Shown piece after piece: positions 7,419-15,257 of a stretch of DNA of 45,557 nucleotides. A program made the translations under genes and the position numbers. Source of the DNA: Saprospiraceae bacterium. Lineage in GTDB: Bacteria > Bacteroidota > Bacteroidia > Chitinophagales > Saprospiraceae. The stretch covers positions 1 through 45,557 of the forward strand of contig JAHDIE010000031.1 of NCBI GenBank assembly GCA_020630955.1, written 5' to 3'. The notes under the pieces were generated by a model. The model saw only the letters and a list, made by a program, of their open reading frames with translations, was not told where the DNA came from and did no database searches. The stretch's first letter is position 1. Every line of letters starts with the position of its first letter.

Positions 7419-8395
7419 TCATCAATAATTTTAATGGATTTATTGGACAGCATTGTGAAACGACAGCAACCGGCAGTTTACTTTTGCAAATGGGCATCGA
7501 TCTGTCAGAGCCTATGTTGTTTGGATTGGGCGAAGGTTTAGGGTTTATTTTTTGGAAGATGAAGTCTATGGATTTTCCATTTATAGGCGGCAGAATTAAA
7601 ACAGATTTGTTAACTGAAAAGATATGCAGAAACTTAAACCTGAAACTAGAAGTTAAAGAAACAACTTCTTTAAACAAGGCCTGGAAAAATATTGAGAAAC
7701 CACTTTTAGATGGGAAGGCAGTTGGTCTCAAATTAGATTGTTATCATCTTGATTATTTTTCTAGTAAATTTCATTTTGCTGGGCACTATGTTGCTATGTA
7801 TGGTTACGATGATAAAGATGCATTTTTGATAGATACGAAACAACAAGGCGCAAAGGTAAAAACCTCCTTAAATAGCTTAGCATTGGCCAGAAATGAGAAA
7901 GGACCCATGTCATCTCGAAATAGATCTTATACCATTGAACAAATCTATGCATTGCCTGATTTAAAAAACGTTATTGTTGAAGCAATAAGGAACAATTGTT
8001 ATGCCTATTTGAATCCACCTATTAAAAATTTGAGCTACAAGGGAATTTTGAAAACTTCCATTGAGCTAAATTCTTGGTACAATGAAAGCGAAGATTTAAA
8101 ACGCGATTTTCAAACAACATCTATGTTGATGGAGCGTGCAGGTACTGGAGGAGCTCTATTTAGAAATTTGTATAGAGATTTTTTAAAAGAAGCAAATACC
8201 TTGGTGAAAAGTACGCTAATGGATGAAGCCTATTTGGCATTTAAGGAAATTGCAGCATTATGGACGCATGTTTCCGAATTGTTTTTTCAATTAGCTGAGT
8301 CAGCTGATAAGAAATATTTAACGAGAGCATCACAAACATTAAAAGAATTATCACGCAAAGAAAAAACCACGATGGAATCACTTTCCAAAATTTGA
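7415..8395 (+). CDS. BtrH N-terminal domain / DUF4872 protein
   Basis: A 326-residue protein with the papain-like BtrH N-terminal fold. The putative nucleophile Cys14 lies in GQHCETTATG, and His123 in HFAGHYVAMYGY and Asp139 in AFLIDT complete a likely Cys-His-Asp site. The region from about 185 onwards matches the DUF4872 C-terminal domain. BtrH itself is an acyltransferase that moves an acyl chain from a carrier protein to an aminoglycoside in butirosin synthesis; related proteins resemble C39-type cysteine peptidases. There is no carrier protein or biosynthetic cluster here, so the substrate is unknown. It is translationally coupled to the DUF6157 gene and converges with the cupin gene. 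Confidence 0.78.
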   Translation: MIINNFNGFIGQHCETTATGSLLLQMGIDLSEPMLFGLGEGLGFIFWKMKSMDFPFIGGRIKTDLLTEKICRNLNLKLEVKETTSLNKAWKNIEKPLLDGKAVGLKLDCYHLDYFSSKFHFAGHYVAMYGYDDKDAFLIDTKQQGAKVKTSLNSLALARNEKGPMSSRNRSYTIEQIYALPDLKNVIVEAIRNNCYAYLNPPIKNLSYKGILKTSIELNSWYNESEDLKRDFQTTSMLMERAGTGGALFRNLYRDFLKEANTLVKSTLMDEAYLAFKEIAALWTHVSELFFQLAESADKKYLTRASQTLKELSRKEKTTMESLSKI

Positions 8396-8404
8396 ATACA
8401 GGAA

Positions 8405-8770
8405 TCAAGACATTTCTACATAGTTGATTGGATCAAATGCTGGAATGCAAAAACATAGAAAGACTAAATCCTCATGACCATGATTGCTGATAGATTGAGC
8501 TTTGCCAGGTGGAATTCTTACGACATCCCCTGGAAGAACTTCTTGTTTTTCAGTAAAATCAATGGTTACCAAAGCCTTTCCAGAAAGAATAAAGTAAATT
8601 TCTGAAGTGTTCAACAATTTATGTAATGTGGTAGAAACTCCAGGTTTTACTGTTGCTCTAGCAATTGACTGAGATCTGTCGTCTTTCTCATTTAAAACTT
8701 CTAAGATATAGCATTTTTCATCGGTGTAAAATTCATCTTCGTTGTTGGGTCTTTTTATCAACATTTCCAT
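8405..8770 (-). CDS. Cupin-domain protein with incomplete metal site
   Basis: A single-domain cupin of 121 residues. Motif 1 is PGVSTTLHKLLNTSEIYFIL (43-62) and motif 2 is GDVVRIPPGKAQSISN (81-96). Of the four usual metal ligands, His50 and Glu57 are present, but the second His of HxH is Leu52 and the motif 2 His is Gln92. The fold is convincing, while metal-dependent catalysis is doubtful. It could be a sugar-phosphate or small-ligand binding cupin. The gene converges with the BtrH-like gene (9-base gap) and is transcribed away from the M20 hydrolase gene. Confidence 0.85.
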   Translation of the reverse strand: MEMLIKRPNNEDEFYTDEKCYILEVLNEKDDRSQSIARATVKPGVSTTLHKLLNTSEIYFILSGKALVTIDFTEKQEVLPGDVVRIPPGKAQSISNHGHEDLVFLCFCIPAFDPINYVEMS

Positions 8771-8833
8771 TTTATCAATTTTAGTTTTCTAAAGTAAGAT
8801 AGATTCTGTACTTTAATTCAAAATTTGAAACCA

Positions 8834-10141
8834 ATGAGAAAGATACTAACCATATTATTGATATCAGCTTCTGTTTTACCCTTGATGGCGCAAATGTCAG
8901 CAGTAGAAAAAACATTTACCGCAAAGGCAGACGAAATTAATGATAAGCTAATCGAATGGCGTCGTCATTTTCATGAAAATCCAGAATTATCTAACAGAGA
9001 ATTTAATACTTCAAAAAAGATTGCAGAGCACTTAAGAAGTTTAGGGCTTGAGGTTACAACTGGCGTTGCTAAAACCGGAGTTGTTGGGTTATTAAAGGGA
9101 GATCTTCCAGGGCCTGTTATCGGATTGAGGGCAGATATAGATGCACTTCCTGTAACGGAAAGAGTGGATGTGCCTTATGTTTCAAAGGCCAAAGGAACTT
9201 ATCAAGGAAACGAAGTTGGAGTGAGTCACGCTTGTGGGCATGATACACACATTTCAATACTAATGGCTACTGCTGAAGTGCTAACCGAAATGAAGTCAAG
9301 CTTAAGAGGTACAGTGAAGTTTATTTTTCAACCCGCCGAAGAAGGCCCTCCTGAAGGTGAAGAAGGAGGAGCAGCTTTGATGATCAAAGAAGATGTAATG
9401 AACAATCCCAAGGTAGATGCAATTTTTGGTCTGCACATTAACTCTCAAACACCTGTGGGAACTATTAAGTTTAAACCAGGTGCAACCATGGCCTCTTCCG
9501 ATTGGTTTACTATTGATGTAAAAGGGAAACAAACACATGGTTCGCAACCTTGGTCAGGTGTTGATCCAATAGTCGTAAGTTCTCAAATCATTCAAGGTTT
9601 ACAAACCATTGTAAGTAGACAATCAAGATTGACAGATGCCCCAGTTGTAATTACAGTTGGAATTATTAAAGCTGGAGTAAGGGCTAATATAATTCCTGAA
9701 TCTGCATACATGGAGGGAACCATTAGAACCTTGGATAGTGAGATGCAGAAAGATGTTCATGAAAAAATAAAAAGAACAGTAAAACACATTGCAGAGAGTG
9801 CAGGTGCTGAAGCCACAGTCAACATCGATACCAAAACATTGGTTACTTTTAATGACGAAAGTCTTACTTATTCATCCGTTGAAAGTCTTAAAAAAGTAGT
9901 AGGGTCAGAAAATATTGTTCTTTCCCCTTGGACAACTGGAGCTGAAGATTTTTCTTATTATGGAGAGCATGCACCAGCTTTTTTCTTTTTCCTAGGAGGA
10001 ATGACTCCAGGAGAATCCGATCCTGCACCGCATCACACGCCTGATTTTTTTATTGATGATAGTGGCTTACATTATGGTGTTAAATCTTTTTGTCAATTGG
10101 TTTTTGATTATGGAGACGCATTTGCAAAGAAAAGTGAATAG
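8834..10141 (+). CDS. Secreted M20-family amidohydrolase/peptidase
   Basis: Zinc-dependent M20D-type hydrolase of the hippurate hydrolase / IAA-amino acid hydrolase / N-acyl-diaminopimelate deacetylase group. A signal peptide (RKILTILLISASVLPLMAQ) suggests export. The metal-site motifs are visible: SHACGHDTH, FQPAEEGPPEGEEGG, FGLHINSQTPVG and the C-terminal HHTPDFFIDD. A dimerisation domain lies between SDWFTIDVKGKQTHGSQPW and about residue 300. The ATG at 8834 is preferred over an in-frame TTG at 8825 because it places the basic residues correctly at the start of the signal peptide. The export signal argues for hydrolysis of extracellular acyl-amino acids or peptides; the substrate is not determined. 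Confidence 0.88.
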   Translation: MRKILTILLISASVLPLMAQMSAVEKTFTAKADEINDKLIEWRRHFHENPELSNREFNTSKKIAEHLRSLGLEVTTGVAKTGVVGLLKGDLPGPVIGLRADIDALPVTERVDVPYVSKAKGTYQGNEVGVSHACGHDTHISILMATAEVLTEMKSSLRGTVKFIFQPAEEGPPEGEEGGAALMIKEDVMNNPKVDAIFGLHINSQTPVGTIKFKPGATMASSDWFTIDVKGKQTHGSQPWSGVDPIVVSSQIIQGLQTIVSRQSRLTDAPVVITVGIIKAGVRANIIPESAYMEGTIRTLDSEMQKDVHEKIKRTVKHIAESAGAEATVNIDTKTLVTFNDESLTYSSVESLKKVVGSENIVLSPWTTGAEDFSYYGEHAPAFFFFLGGMTPGESDPAPHHTPDFFIDDSGLHYGVKSFCQLVFDYGDAFAKKSE

Positions 10142-10168
10142 ACTTTGAATTTATTTTAACCATGGAGC

Positions 10169-10194
10169 AGTAAATTTCGAAATTGAAATTTACT
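10169..10194. promoter_or_regulatory. Inverted repeat upstream of the response regulator
   Basis: Perfect 10-bp arms AGTAAATTTC (10169-10178) and GAAATTTACT (10185-10194) surround a GAAATT spacer. The repeat lies 13 bases before the TTG start of the regulator gene and 27 bases after the stop of the M20 gene. No T run follows, so a classical terminator is unlikely. A dimeric-regulator operator (autoregulation by the adjacent NarL-type protein) or a 5' hairpin is the better reading. Confidence 0.6.
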
Positions 10195-10207
10195 TAAAAA
10201 TATTAGC

Positions 10208-10834
10208 TTGATTAACTTATTAATAGCCGATGATCATCAAATTCTTCTAGATGGATTTTCTTCTATATTTAAATCTATAGATGATATCGAGGTTGTTTGT
10301 ACTGCCGTAAATGGGGCAGACGTATTGGATAAGCTTAAAACCAATCATGTTGATGTAGTCTTGCTAGATATTAATATGCCAGAATTAAATGGAGTACAAA
10401 CTTGTAAGAAAATTACCTCCTTGTATCCTGATGTAAAGGTAATCGCGATCACAATGATTCGTGAACCAAGCTATGTAAAAAGAATGAAAGCATATGGTGC
10501 AAAAGGTTATGTTCTAAAGGATGACTCGTCTGATGCAATTGTGGAGGCAATATATTCAGTCTATCAAGGGAAAGAGTATTATAGTGACCAATTAAAAGAG
10601 ATTTTGTTCAATAGCGTATTCTCCAATATTCCATCTACAGCCTTAAGTTTGACCAGACGCGAAAAAGAGGTATTGAGCTTAATTGCAGAAGGTTATTCCA
10701 ACAAACAAATTGCAGCGAAATTATTTATTAGTGTGCATACAGTGGATAGCCATCGTAAAAATTTACTTTCAAAATTCAATTCTAAAAATACTGCAGAATT
10801 GGTTAAAAAGGCAATGGAAAGGGGGATGTTGTAA
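10208..10834 (+). CDS. NarL/LuxR-type response regulator
   Basis: Two-domain transcription factor of 208 residues. The receiver domain (1-120) has the acidic pair Asp8-Asp9 (IADDHQ), phosphoacceptor Asp54 in LLDINMPELNG, Thr83 in the AITM strand and Lys104 in GYVLKDD. The C-terminal LuxR-type helix-turn-helix (about 143-206) contains LTRREKEVLSLIAEGYSNKQ and ISVHTVDSHRKNLL. The start is a TTG at 10208; no ATG or GTG gives a complete receiver. It is followed 152 bases later by a histidine kinase of the matching HisKA_3 class, its probable partner. The inverted repeat just upstream suggests autoregulation. Confidence 0.93.
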   Translation: MINLLIADDHQILLDGFSSIFKSIDDIEVVCTAVNGADVLDKLKTNHVDVVLLDINMPELNGVQTCKKITSLYPDVKVIAITMIREPSYVKRMKAYGAKGYVLKDDSSDAIVEAIYSVYQGKEYYSDQLKEILFNSVFSNIPSTALSLTRREKEVLSLIAEGYSNKQIAAKLFISVHTVDSHRKNLLSKFNSKNTAELVKKAMERGML

Positions 10835-10986
10835 TTTCTATTCAAGAATTGCAATTGCCAAAGTAATCGTTAACTTATTTCATCCCCCAAATCAGGGATT
10901 TATTAATATCCACCAAACTGGTGTGTTTTAGTAAGATCTTTTTTTTAACCTTTGTTTGTGTACTGTGAAAACATCATTGGTGAAAA

Positions 10987-13008
10987 ATGAAGAAAATAAC
11001 TGAAGAATTTGCCTTTTTAGAAGAAATAGTTTTTTTGTGTAAAAGATATTTTAAGGCTAAAGTTATTCATTTGATCAAACTATTTTTTTCTCTTTTTCTT
11101 TTTTTGAATTTTATCCAGCACACTTACGCTCAACAGGAAAATTCCTCACCTATTGAAGTTGATTCGATTCTACTAAAACTTGCTATATTAAATTCAGATG
11201 AAAGTTTAAATTCAAAGGAAGGTCGTGAATATTTAGGTCAAATTTTTGATAATATTCGAAAATTAGAGGATCCAAATCTTAAAGATTCAATCATTAATAA
11301 AATTGAATTAAAGTTTCCAGAGTTAGATTGCTCACTTGCTTTACATAAATCAAAAACTCTACGAACGCAGGGATTTTTTGAAGAATCAAAAAAAGCAACT
11401 TTGAATGTAATAGAATGTGCAAAACAATCAGAAGATATTTTTTTATTAGGAAGTGCTTATAGAGAAATGGGTATTGTATATGATAATCTGTTGCAGTCTT
11501 CAATAGCAATTGATTACATACTAAAAGCACTTTTGGAATTTCAAAAAATTGACAATAAAACTGGAATGGCTGATTGTTATATCAGTCTAGGGATTATAAA
11601 ATATAACCTAAATGATTTTAAAGCCCCAATCGAATATTATCACAAAGCTTTGGATGTAATGAAAAATGAAGAGAGTGATGCTATTATGAAAAAACGGAAT
11701 CTAATTTATAATAACCTTGGAGATGTTTATAAGATGAACTGGAACAAAGAAGAGTCTTTAAAATATCTGTTAATGTCGATGGAATATTATGAAAACCATG
11801 CTGATGATGAAATCATGCCATTTACATTATTTAATATTGGCAACTTGTATTATAGTGAAGGGAAAACCGAAATAGCATACAATTATAAGATCGAAGGGAT
11901 AGAAAAGGCAAGGGAATTTGGGATGAAAAATACTGAACTCAGCCAAAAAATTAGGTTGTCTCTTGATTATTTAAAGGAGGGTAGAGCTACTGAGTCAGAA
12001 GATGTTGCTTTGTCTTGCTTAGAAGAGATAGAAAAAATGAAAGATTGGAAACTACAACGCCAAGTCTATGCCGCCCTCGATCAAATATATTTGGCTAAAA
12101 ACGAATTGGCTCTTGCTCGTCATTTTTATATTAAACTACAAAACTTAAAGGATTCGATTCGGGTGAAACAAAATCAGGAGCAGGTTCAAATTCTTGAAGA
12201 GCAATTTAAATCAAAAGAAAGGGAAGCAAAAATCAATTTTCAATCTTTAATGCTGAATAAAAAGACATTGCAAATTAATCGCGCATTAGGAGGTATTTTT
12301 ATCTTGAGTTTAATTGGATTCATCGTATGGTACAAGAGCAATGTTAATCACAAATTAAAAAGTCAGGAAATTGAGCTATTAAAGCGACAGCAACAACTGA
12401 TTGCTATTGACCATTTGCTCCAAGGGCAGGAAGATGAAAGAAAAAGAATATCAAGAGAGCTTCACGATGGTTTGGGAAGTTTGTTGGCAACCATTAAGCT
12501 TCGTTTTACAAAGCTAAAAGTAAATGAGCAAGATAAATTATATAATGGGGTCTTTGGATTAATTGATAATGCTTATAAGGAAGTTAGGAGGATTGCTCAC
12601 AATATGATGCCTAGCTCCTTGAGCGAAATGGGATTTCAATTTGCAATTGAAGATTTATGTAATTCCATAAATCCAAGCAACGATTTAAAGGTGTATCATC
12701 AATTTCTAAGTTCTGCGGAAGATCTTTCGGAAAAGCAATCTTTGACCTTATTCCGAATAATTCAAGAGCTTTTCACAAATACAATTAAGCACTCGGAAGC
12801 AAGTAATATTAGTATTCAATTTTCAGAAAATGATGTAGGATTTCATATAACTTATGAGGATGATGGTAAGGGTTTTAACTATGAAAAGAAAAAGGACAGT
12901 TTTGGAATGCAAAATATTCGTTCTCGAATTGAATATTTAAATGGACAACTGGATTTTGTAAGTCAAGAAGGCCAAGGAGTAATAGTAGATCTTTTGGTTC
13001 CAAAATGA
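10987..13008 (+). CDS. TPR-containing sensor histidine kinase (HisKA_3 type)
   Basis: A 673-residue sensor kinase. A hydrophobic signal/anchor (about 24-48, ending YAQQ) is followed by a periplasmic region of tetratricopeptide-like helices (about 120-395), a coiled coil and a second membrane helix (about 432-449). The cytoplasmic part has the NarX-type dimerisation domain with phosphoacceptor His493 in ERKRISRELHDGLGSLL and an ATPase domain with the N box around QELFTNTIKH (593-602), DDGKGF (625-630) and GMQNIRSRI (640-648). The class matches the upstream response regulator. The periplasmic TPR sensor probably detects a protein or peptide partner; the signal is unknown. The N-terminus is unusually long before the hydrophobic stretch, so a later start is possible. 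Confidence 0.92.
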   Translation: MKKITEEFAFLEEIVFLCKRYFKAKVIHLIKLFFSLFLFLNFIQHTYAQQENSSPIEVDSILLKLAILNSDESLNSKEGREYLGQIFDNIRKLEDPNLKDSIINKIELKFPELDCSLALHKSKTLRTQGFFEESKKATLNVIECAKQSEDIFLLGSAYREMGIVYDNLLQSSIAIDYILKALLEFQKIDNKTGMADCYISLGIIKYNLNDFKAPIEYYHKALDVMKNEESDAIMKKRNLIYNNLGDVYKMNWNKEESLKYLLMSMEYYENHADDEIMPFTLFNIGNLYYSEGKTEIAYNYKIEGIEKAREFGMKNTELSQKIRLSLDYLKEGRATESEDVALSCLEEIEKMKDWKLQRQVYAALDQIYLAKNELALARHFYIKLQNLKDSIRVKQNQEQVQILEEQFKSKEREAKINFQSLMLNKKTLQINRALGGIFILSLIGFIVWYKSNVNHKLKSQEIELLKRQQQLIAIDHLLQGQEDERKRISRELHDGLGSLLATIKLRFTKLKVNEQDKLYNGVFGLIDNAYKEVRRIAHNMMPSSLSEMGFQFAIEDLCNSINPSNDLKVYHQFLSSAEDLSEKQSLTLFRIIQELFTNTIKHSEASNISIQFSENDVGFHITYEDDGKGFNYEKKKDSFGMQNIRSRIEYLNGQLDFVSQEGQGVIVDLLVPK

Positions 13009-13049
13009 AACTTGACAAAAAAGATTATTAGATATTAATTAGAAGCAGT

Positions 13050-13967
13050 TTAAACATCATTTTTTCTTGCCTGATGCACTGCGATACTTGCATTTAATTC
13101 AAAACCAACCACGATAATATAAGCGTTGATTTGGAGCCAAATCATGATGACAATAAGCGCCCCAATAGATCCATATATTTCATTGTATCTACCGAAATTG
13201 TTTACGAAGAATGCAAAGCCAAAGGAGGAAATAAGTGAAAATCCAGTCGCTAGAATAGCTCCAGGATTCCAGAAGGGAACTTTGGTTTTTAGTGATGGAC
13301 CCAAACGATAAATCAAAGTGATGCCTAAATAGAATATGGTTATTATTCCAATTGTTCGTGCTATCAAAAAAGTGAAATTTGCATATGATTGCATTCCAAA
13401 ATATTCGATTCCGATTCCAATGAGTTGCTTACCAATAACAATGAGTACAAATGAAAACAAAAATAGAAGCGTCATCATTAAAGTTAGATAAACTGCAATG
13501 ATTCTCTTTTTGATAAAACTTCTTGCTTTGAAAACTTTGTAATTTTTATCAAAACCATTCATTAGGGTGAGCATGCCTGACGACGCAAAAAATAAGGCTA
13601 AGATGGCACCGACTGATCTCAAACCACTTCTTTCAGTATTCGCAACACCATCGACAACCTCAAACAAATACTGGTGTGCATTTTCTGGAAGTATACTTTT
13701 AGTCGAATCACTGATGACTTCGATAAAGTTTTGTGTACCCGGTAAAAAAGGAATGAGTGTAAAAAGTACAATGATAGTCGGGAAGATGGCTATAAAAAAA
13801 CTAAATGCAACTGAGTTAGCTCTCGTGTAAATAGCATCTTTAGAAGCTTCATTGATGACGAAGGAAACGATTTCATATACGGACATACCTTTGAAGCCTG
13901 GAACAATAATTCTTTTTGAAAAATCGAGAAGCTGTCTTACAATAGGGAGTTCCTTAAAATTAATCAT
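13050..13967 (-). CDS. YihY/virulence factor BrkB family membrane protein
   Basis: Inner-membrane protein of 305 residues with about six helices. Features of the YihY/BrkB family are the ARANSVAFSFFIAIFPTIIV segment after an amphipathic N-terminus, the FFASSGMLTLMNGFDKNY stretch in the middle, and the terminal IGALIVIMIWLQINAYIIVV helix. The family was once linked to serum resistance and RNase BN, but the transport or structural role remains unclear. Its start overlaps the stop region of the upstream 4HBT thioesterase gene by 8 bases, so the two are translationally coupled. It converges with the histidine kinase gene. Confidence 0.9.
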   Translation of the reverse strand: MINFKELPIVRQLLDFSKRIIVPGFKGMSVYEIVSFVINEASKDAIYTRANSVAFSFFIAIFPTIIVLFTLIPFLPGTQNFIEVISDSTKSILPENAHQYLFEVVDGVANTERSGLRSVGAILALFFASSGMLTLMNGFDKNYKVFKARSFIKKRIIAVYLTLMMTLLFLFSFVLIVIGKQLIGIGIEYFGMQSYANFTFLIARTIGIITIFYLGITLIYRLGPSLKTKVPFWNPGAILATGFSLISSFGFAFFVNNFGRYNEIYGSIGALIVIMIWLQINAYIIVVGFELNASIAVHQARKNDV

Positions 13968-14376
13968 TTGGGAAATAGGCTTCTAAGGCAGCTTTAATGA
14001 TAGGCGGTGCAGAAATCCATTTGTTTTCTTTCATGTCGGTAAAGAATAACTTAACCGTTGCTCGATTAATTAATTGTTTTTGAGCATTGAAAATCTCATG
14101 TCGAAACTTGATGATCTTACTGGGCATTTCATCCAAGAAAGTATAAATATCTAGTTCTTCATCATAGGTTGCAGGATGAAGAAAACGGCTTTCAAGACTT
14201 ACAACGGGTAGCATAATGCCCAATTCGTCTTCCATTTTTTGATAGCTTAGTCCAAGAGATCTTATAAGTTCAACTCTTCCAATTTCGTAGAGCGAGGCAT
14301 AGTTTCCGTAATACAAATAGCCCATTTTGTCTGTTTCATTATATCTAACTCGCTTCTTATAACTATGTTTATACAT
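13960..14376 (-). CDS. Acyl-CoA thioesterase, 4HBT/YbgC-like
   Basis: Hotdog-fold thioesterase. The N-terminal RVRYNETDKMGYLYYGNY is the YbgC/4-hydroxybenzoyl-CoA thioesterase signature with the catalytic Asp in ETDKMG; LYEIGRVELIRSLGLSY follows. The RATVKLFFTDM strand and a short basic tail complete about 138 residues. The start at 14376 (MYKHSYKKR) fits homologues; an in-frame ATG at 14406 would add ten residues. YbgC relatives act on short acyl-CoAs or acyl-ACPs and can associate with Tol-Pal, but no tol gene is near. It overlaps the BrkB-family gene and is divergent from the coiled-coil gene at 14458. Confidence 0.88.
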   Translation of the reverse strand: MYKHSYKKRVRYNETDKMGYLYYGNYASLYEIGRVELIRSLGLSYQKMEDELGIMLPVVSLESRFLHPATYDEELDIYTFLDEMPSKIIKFRHEIFNAQKQLINRATVKLFFTDMKENKWISAPPIIKAALEAYFPND

Positions 14377-14457
14377 ACATGATGTTTGATTTGCTAAATT
14401 TATCATTATTTTCCATTCTAAATATTTGCCGAAAGGCCCAGAAAAGAAGAAATAACG

Positions 14458-15132
14458 ATGTTAAAGAAATTGAAATCACTATTTATCGTTGAAGATGACG
14501 ATTCTAAAGCTACAGGAAATCCTAAAGCTGCACAAACTGAAAAGAAAGAATTTGAAAAACAGAAGAAAACACAAGCTTCAATAAAAGTTGATACAACTCC
14601 TATTCCAAAAGGAGAGGGGAAGCCGGATGAAAAGTTTGTCAATCGACTTTTAGAAGCATTGGAAGAAGCAAATCTTGAAGGCTTTGATTATTTGGAATAC
14701 AAACAATCACTTCAGTCTATAGACGATATGAATATGGATGAGGCTACCATGTTTAAATCTTCTCTTGCTATGGCAAAAACCATGGGTGCAACACCAGAAA
14801 AATTAATGTCTAGTGCTCAACATTATATTAATGTTTTGCAAAAAGAAGAAAAGAAATTCCAAGACGCTTTGGGTAATCAACAACAAAAAGTAGTAGCTGG
14901 AAGGCAACAAACCATTGCAAAAATGGAAGAAGGCATTGCCGCAAAGGAAGCTAAGATAGAGGAACTTAAAGCTGAGATAATAAAGAACAAAGAAGCCTTG
15001 GATGCCACAAAAAAGGCCGCAGAAAATGATGCCTCAAAAATTCATCTGACAAAGACAGGATTCTACGCTGCTTATCATATTGTTGTGGATCAAATCAAGG
15101 CAGATTTAGAAAAAATGAAGAAACACTTCTAA
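14458..15132 (+). CDS. Coiled-coil protein, first gene of the ABC/OmpA cluster
   Basis: A 224-residue soluble protein that I do not recognise as a named family. It has no signal peptide or membrane helix, so it is likely cytoplasmic. The N-terminal 60 residues are charged and low-complexity (Lys/Glu/Thr, with an EDDDSK stretch). Residues about 60-110 form a compact helical region (KFVNRLLEALEEANLEGFDY, then MDEATMFKSSLAMAKTMGAT). Residues 115-195 are a long Lys/Glu/Ala coiled coil with Gln-rich start, ending in a conserved-looking KTGFYAAYHIVVDQIKADL. It is followed after 125 bases by the PspA-like membrane protein gene. Sharing strand and coiled-coil character, it may be the cytoplasmic partner of that protein. 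Confidence 0.75.
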   Translation: MLKKLKSLFIVEDDDSKATGNPKAAQTEKKEFEKQKKTQASIKVDTTPIPKGEGKPDEKFVNRLLEALEEANLEGFDYLEYKQSLQSIDDMNMDEATMFKSSLAMAKTMGATPEKLMSSAQHYINVLQKEEKKFQDALGNQQQKVVAGRQQTIAKMEEGIAAKEAKIEELKAEIIKNKEALDATKKAAENDASKIHLTKTGFYAAYHIVVDQIKADLEKMKKHF

Positions 15133-15225
15133 TAAAGCGTCGATTCATCGATAAAAAAAGGCTATTTCTCCATATTTAGATTGGATTGGGAATCAATGTA
15201 AGCTGACATATGTTGATAAATTGAT

Positions 15226-15233
15226 TATTTTTG
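15226..15233 (+). promoter_or_regulatory. Putative -7 box before the PspA-like gene
   Basis: TATTTTTG matches TAnnTTTG exactly, 24 bases before the ATG at 15258. It lies in a 125-base gap, the largest inside the five-gene cluster, so an internal promoter is plausible. A correctly spaced -33 TTTG was not seen. Confidence 0.35.
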
Positions 15234-15257
15234 TCCTTATCTAATTAGGAATTACGA

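Noticed and set aside
10683-10931. Open frame overlapping the end of the response regulator gene
   Set aside because: Out-of-frame shadow of the LuxR-type domain with no start support or recognisable product.
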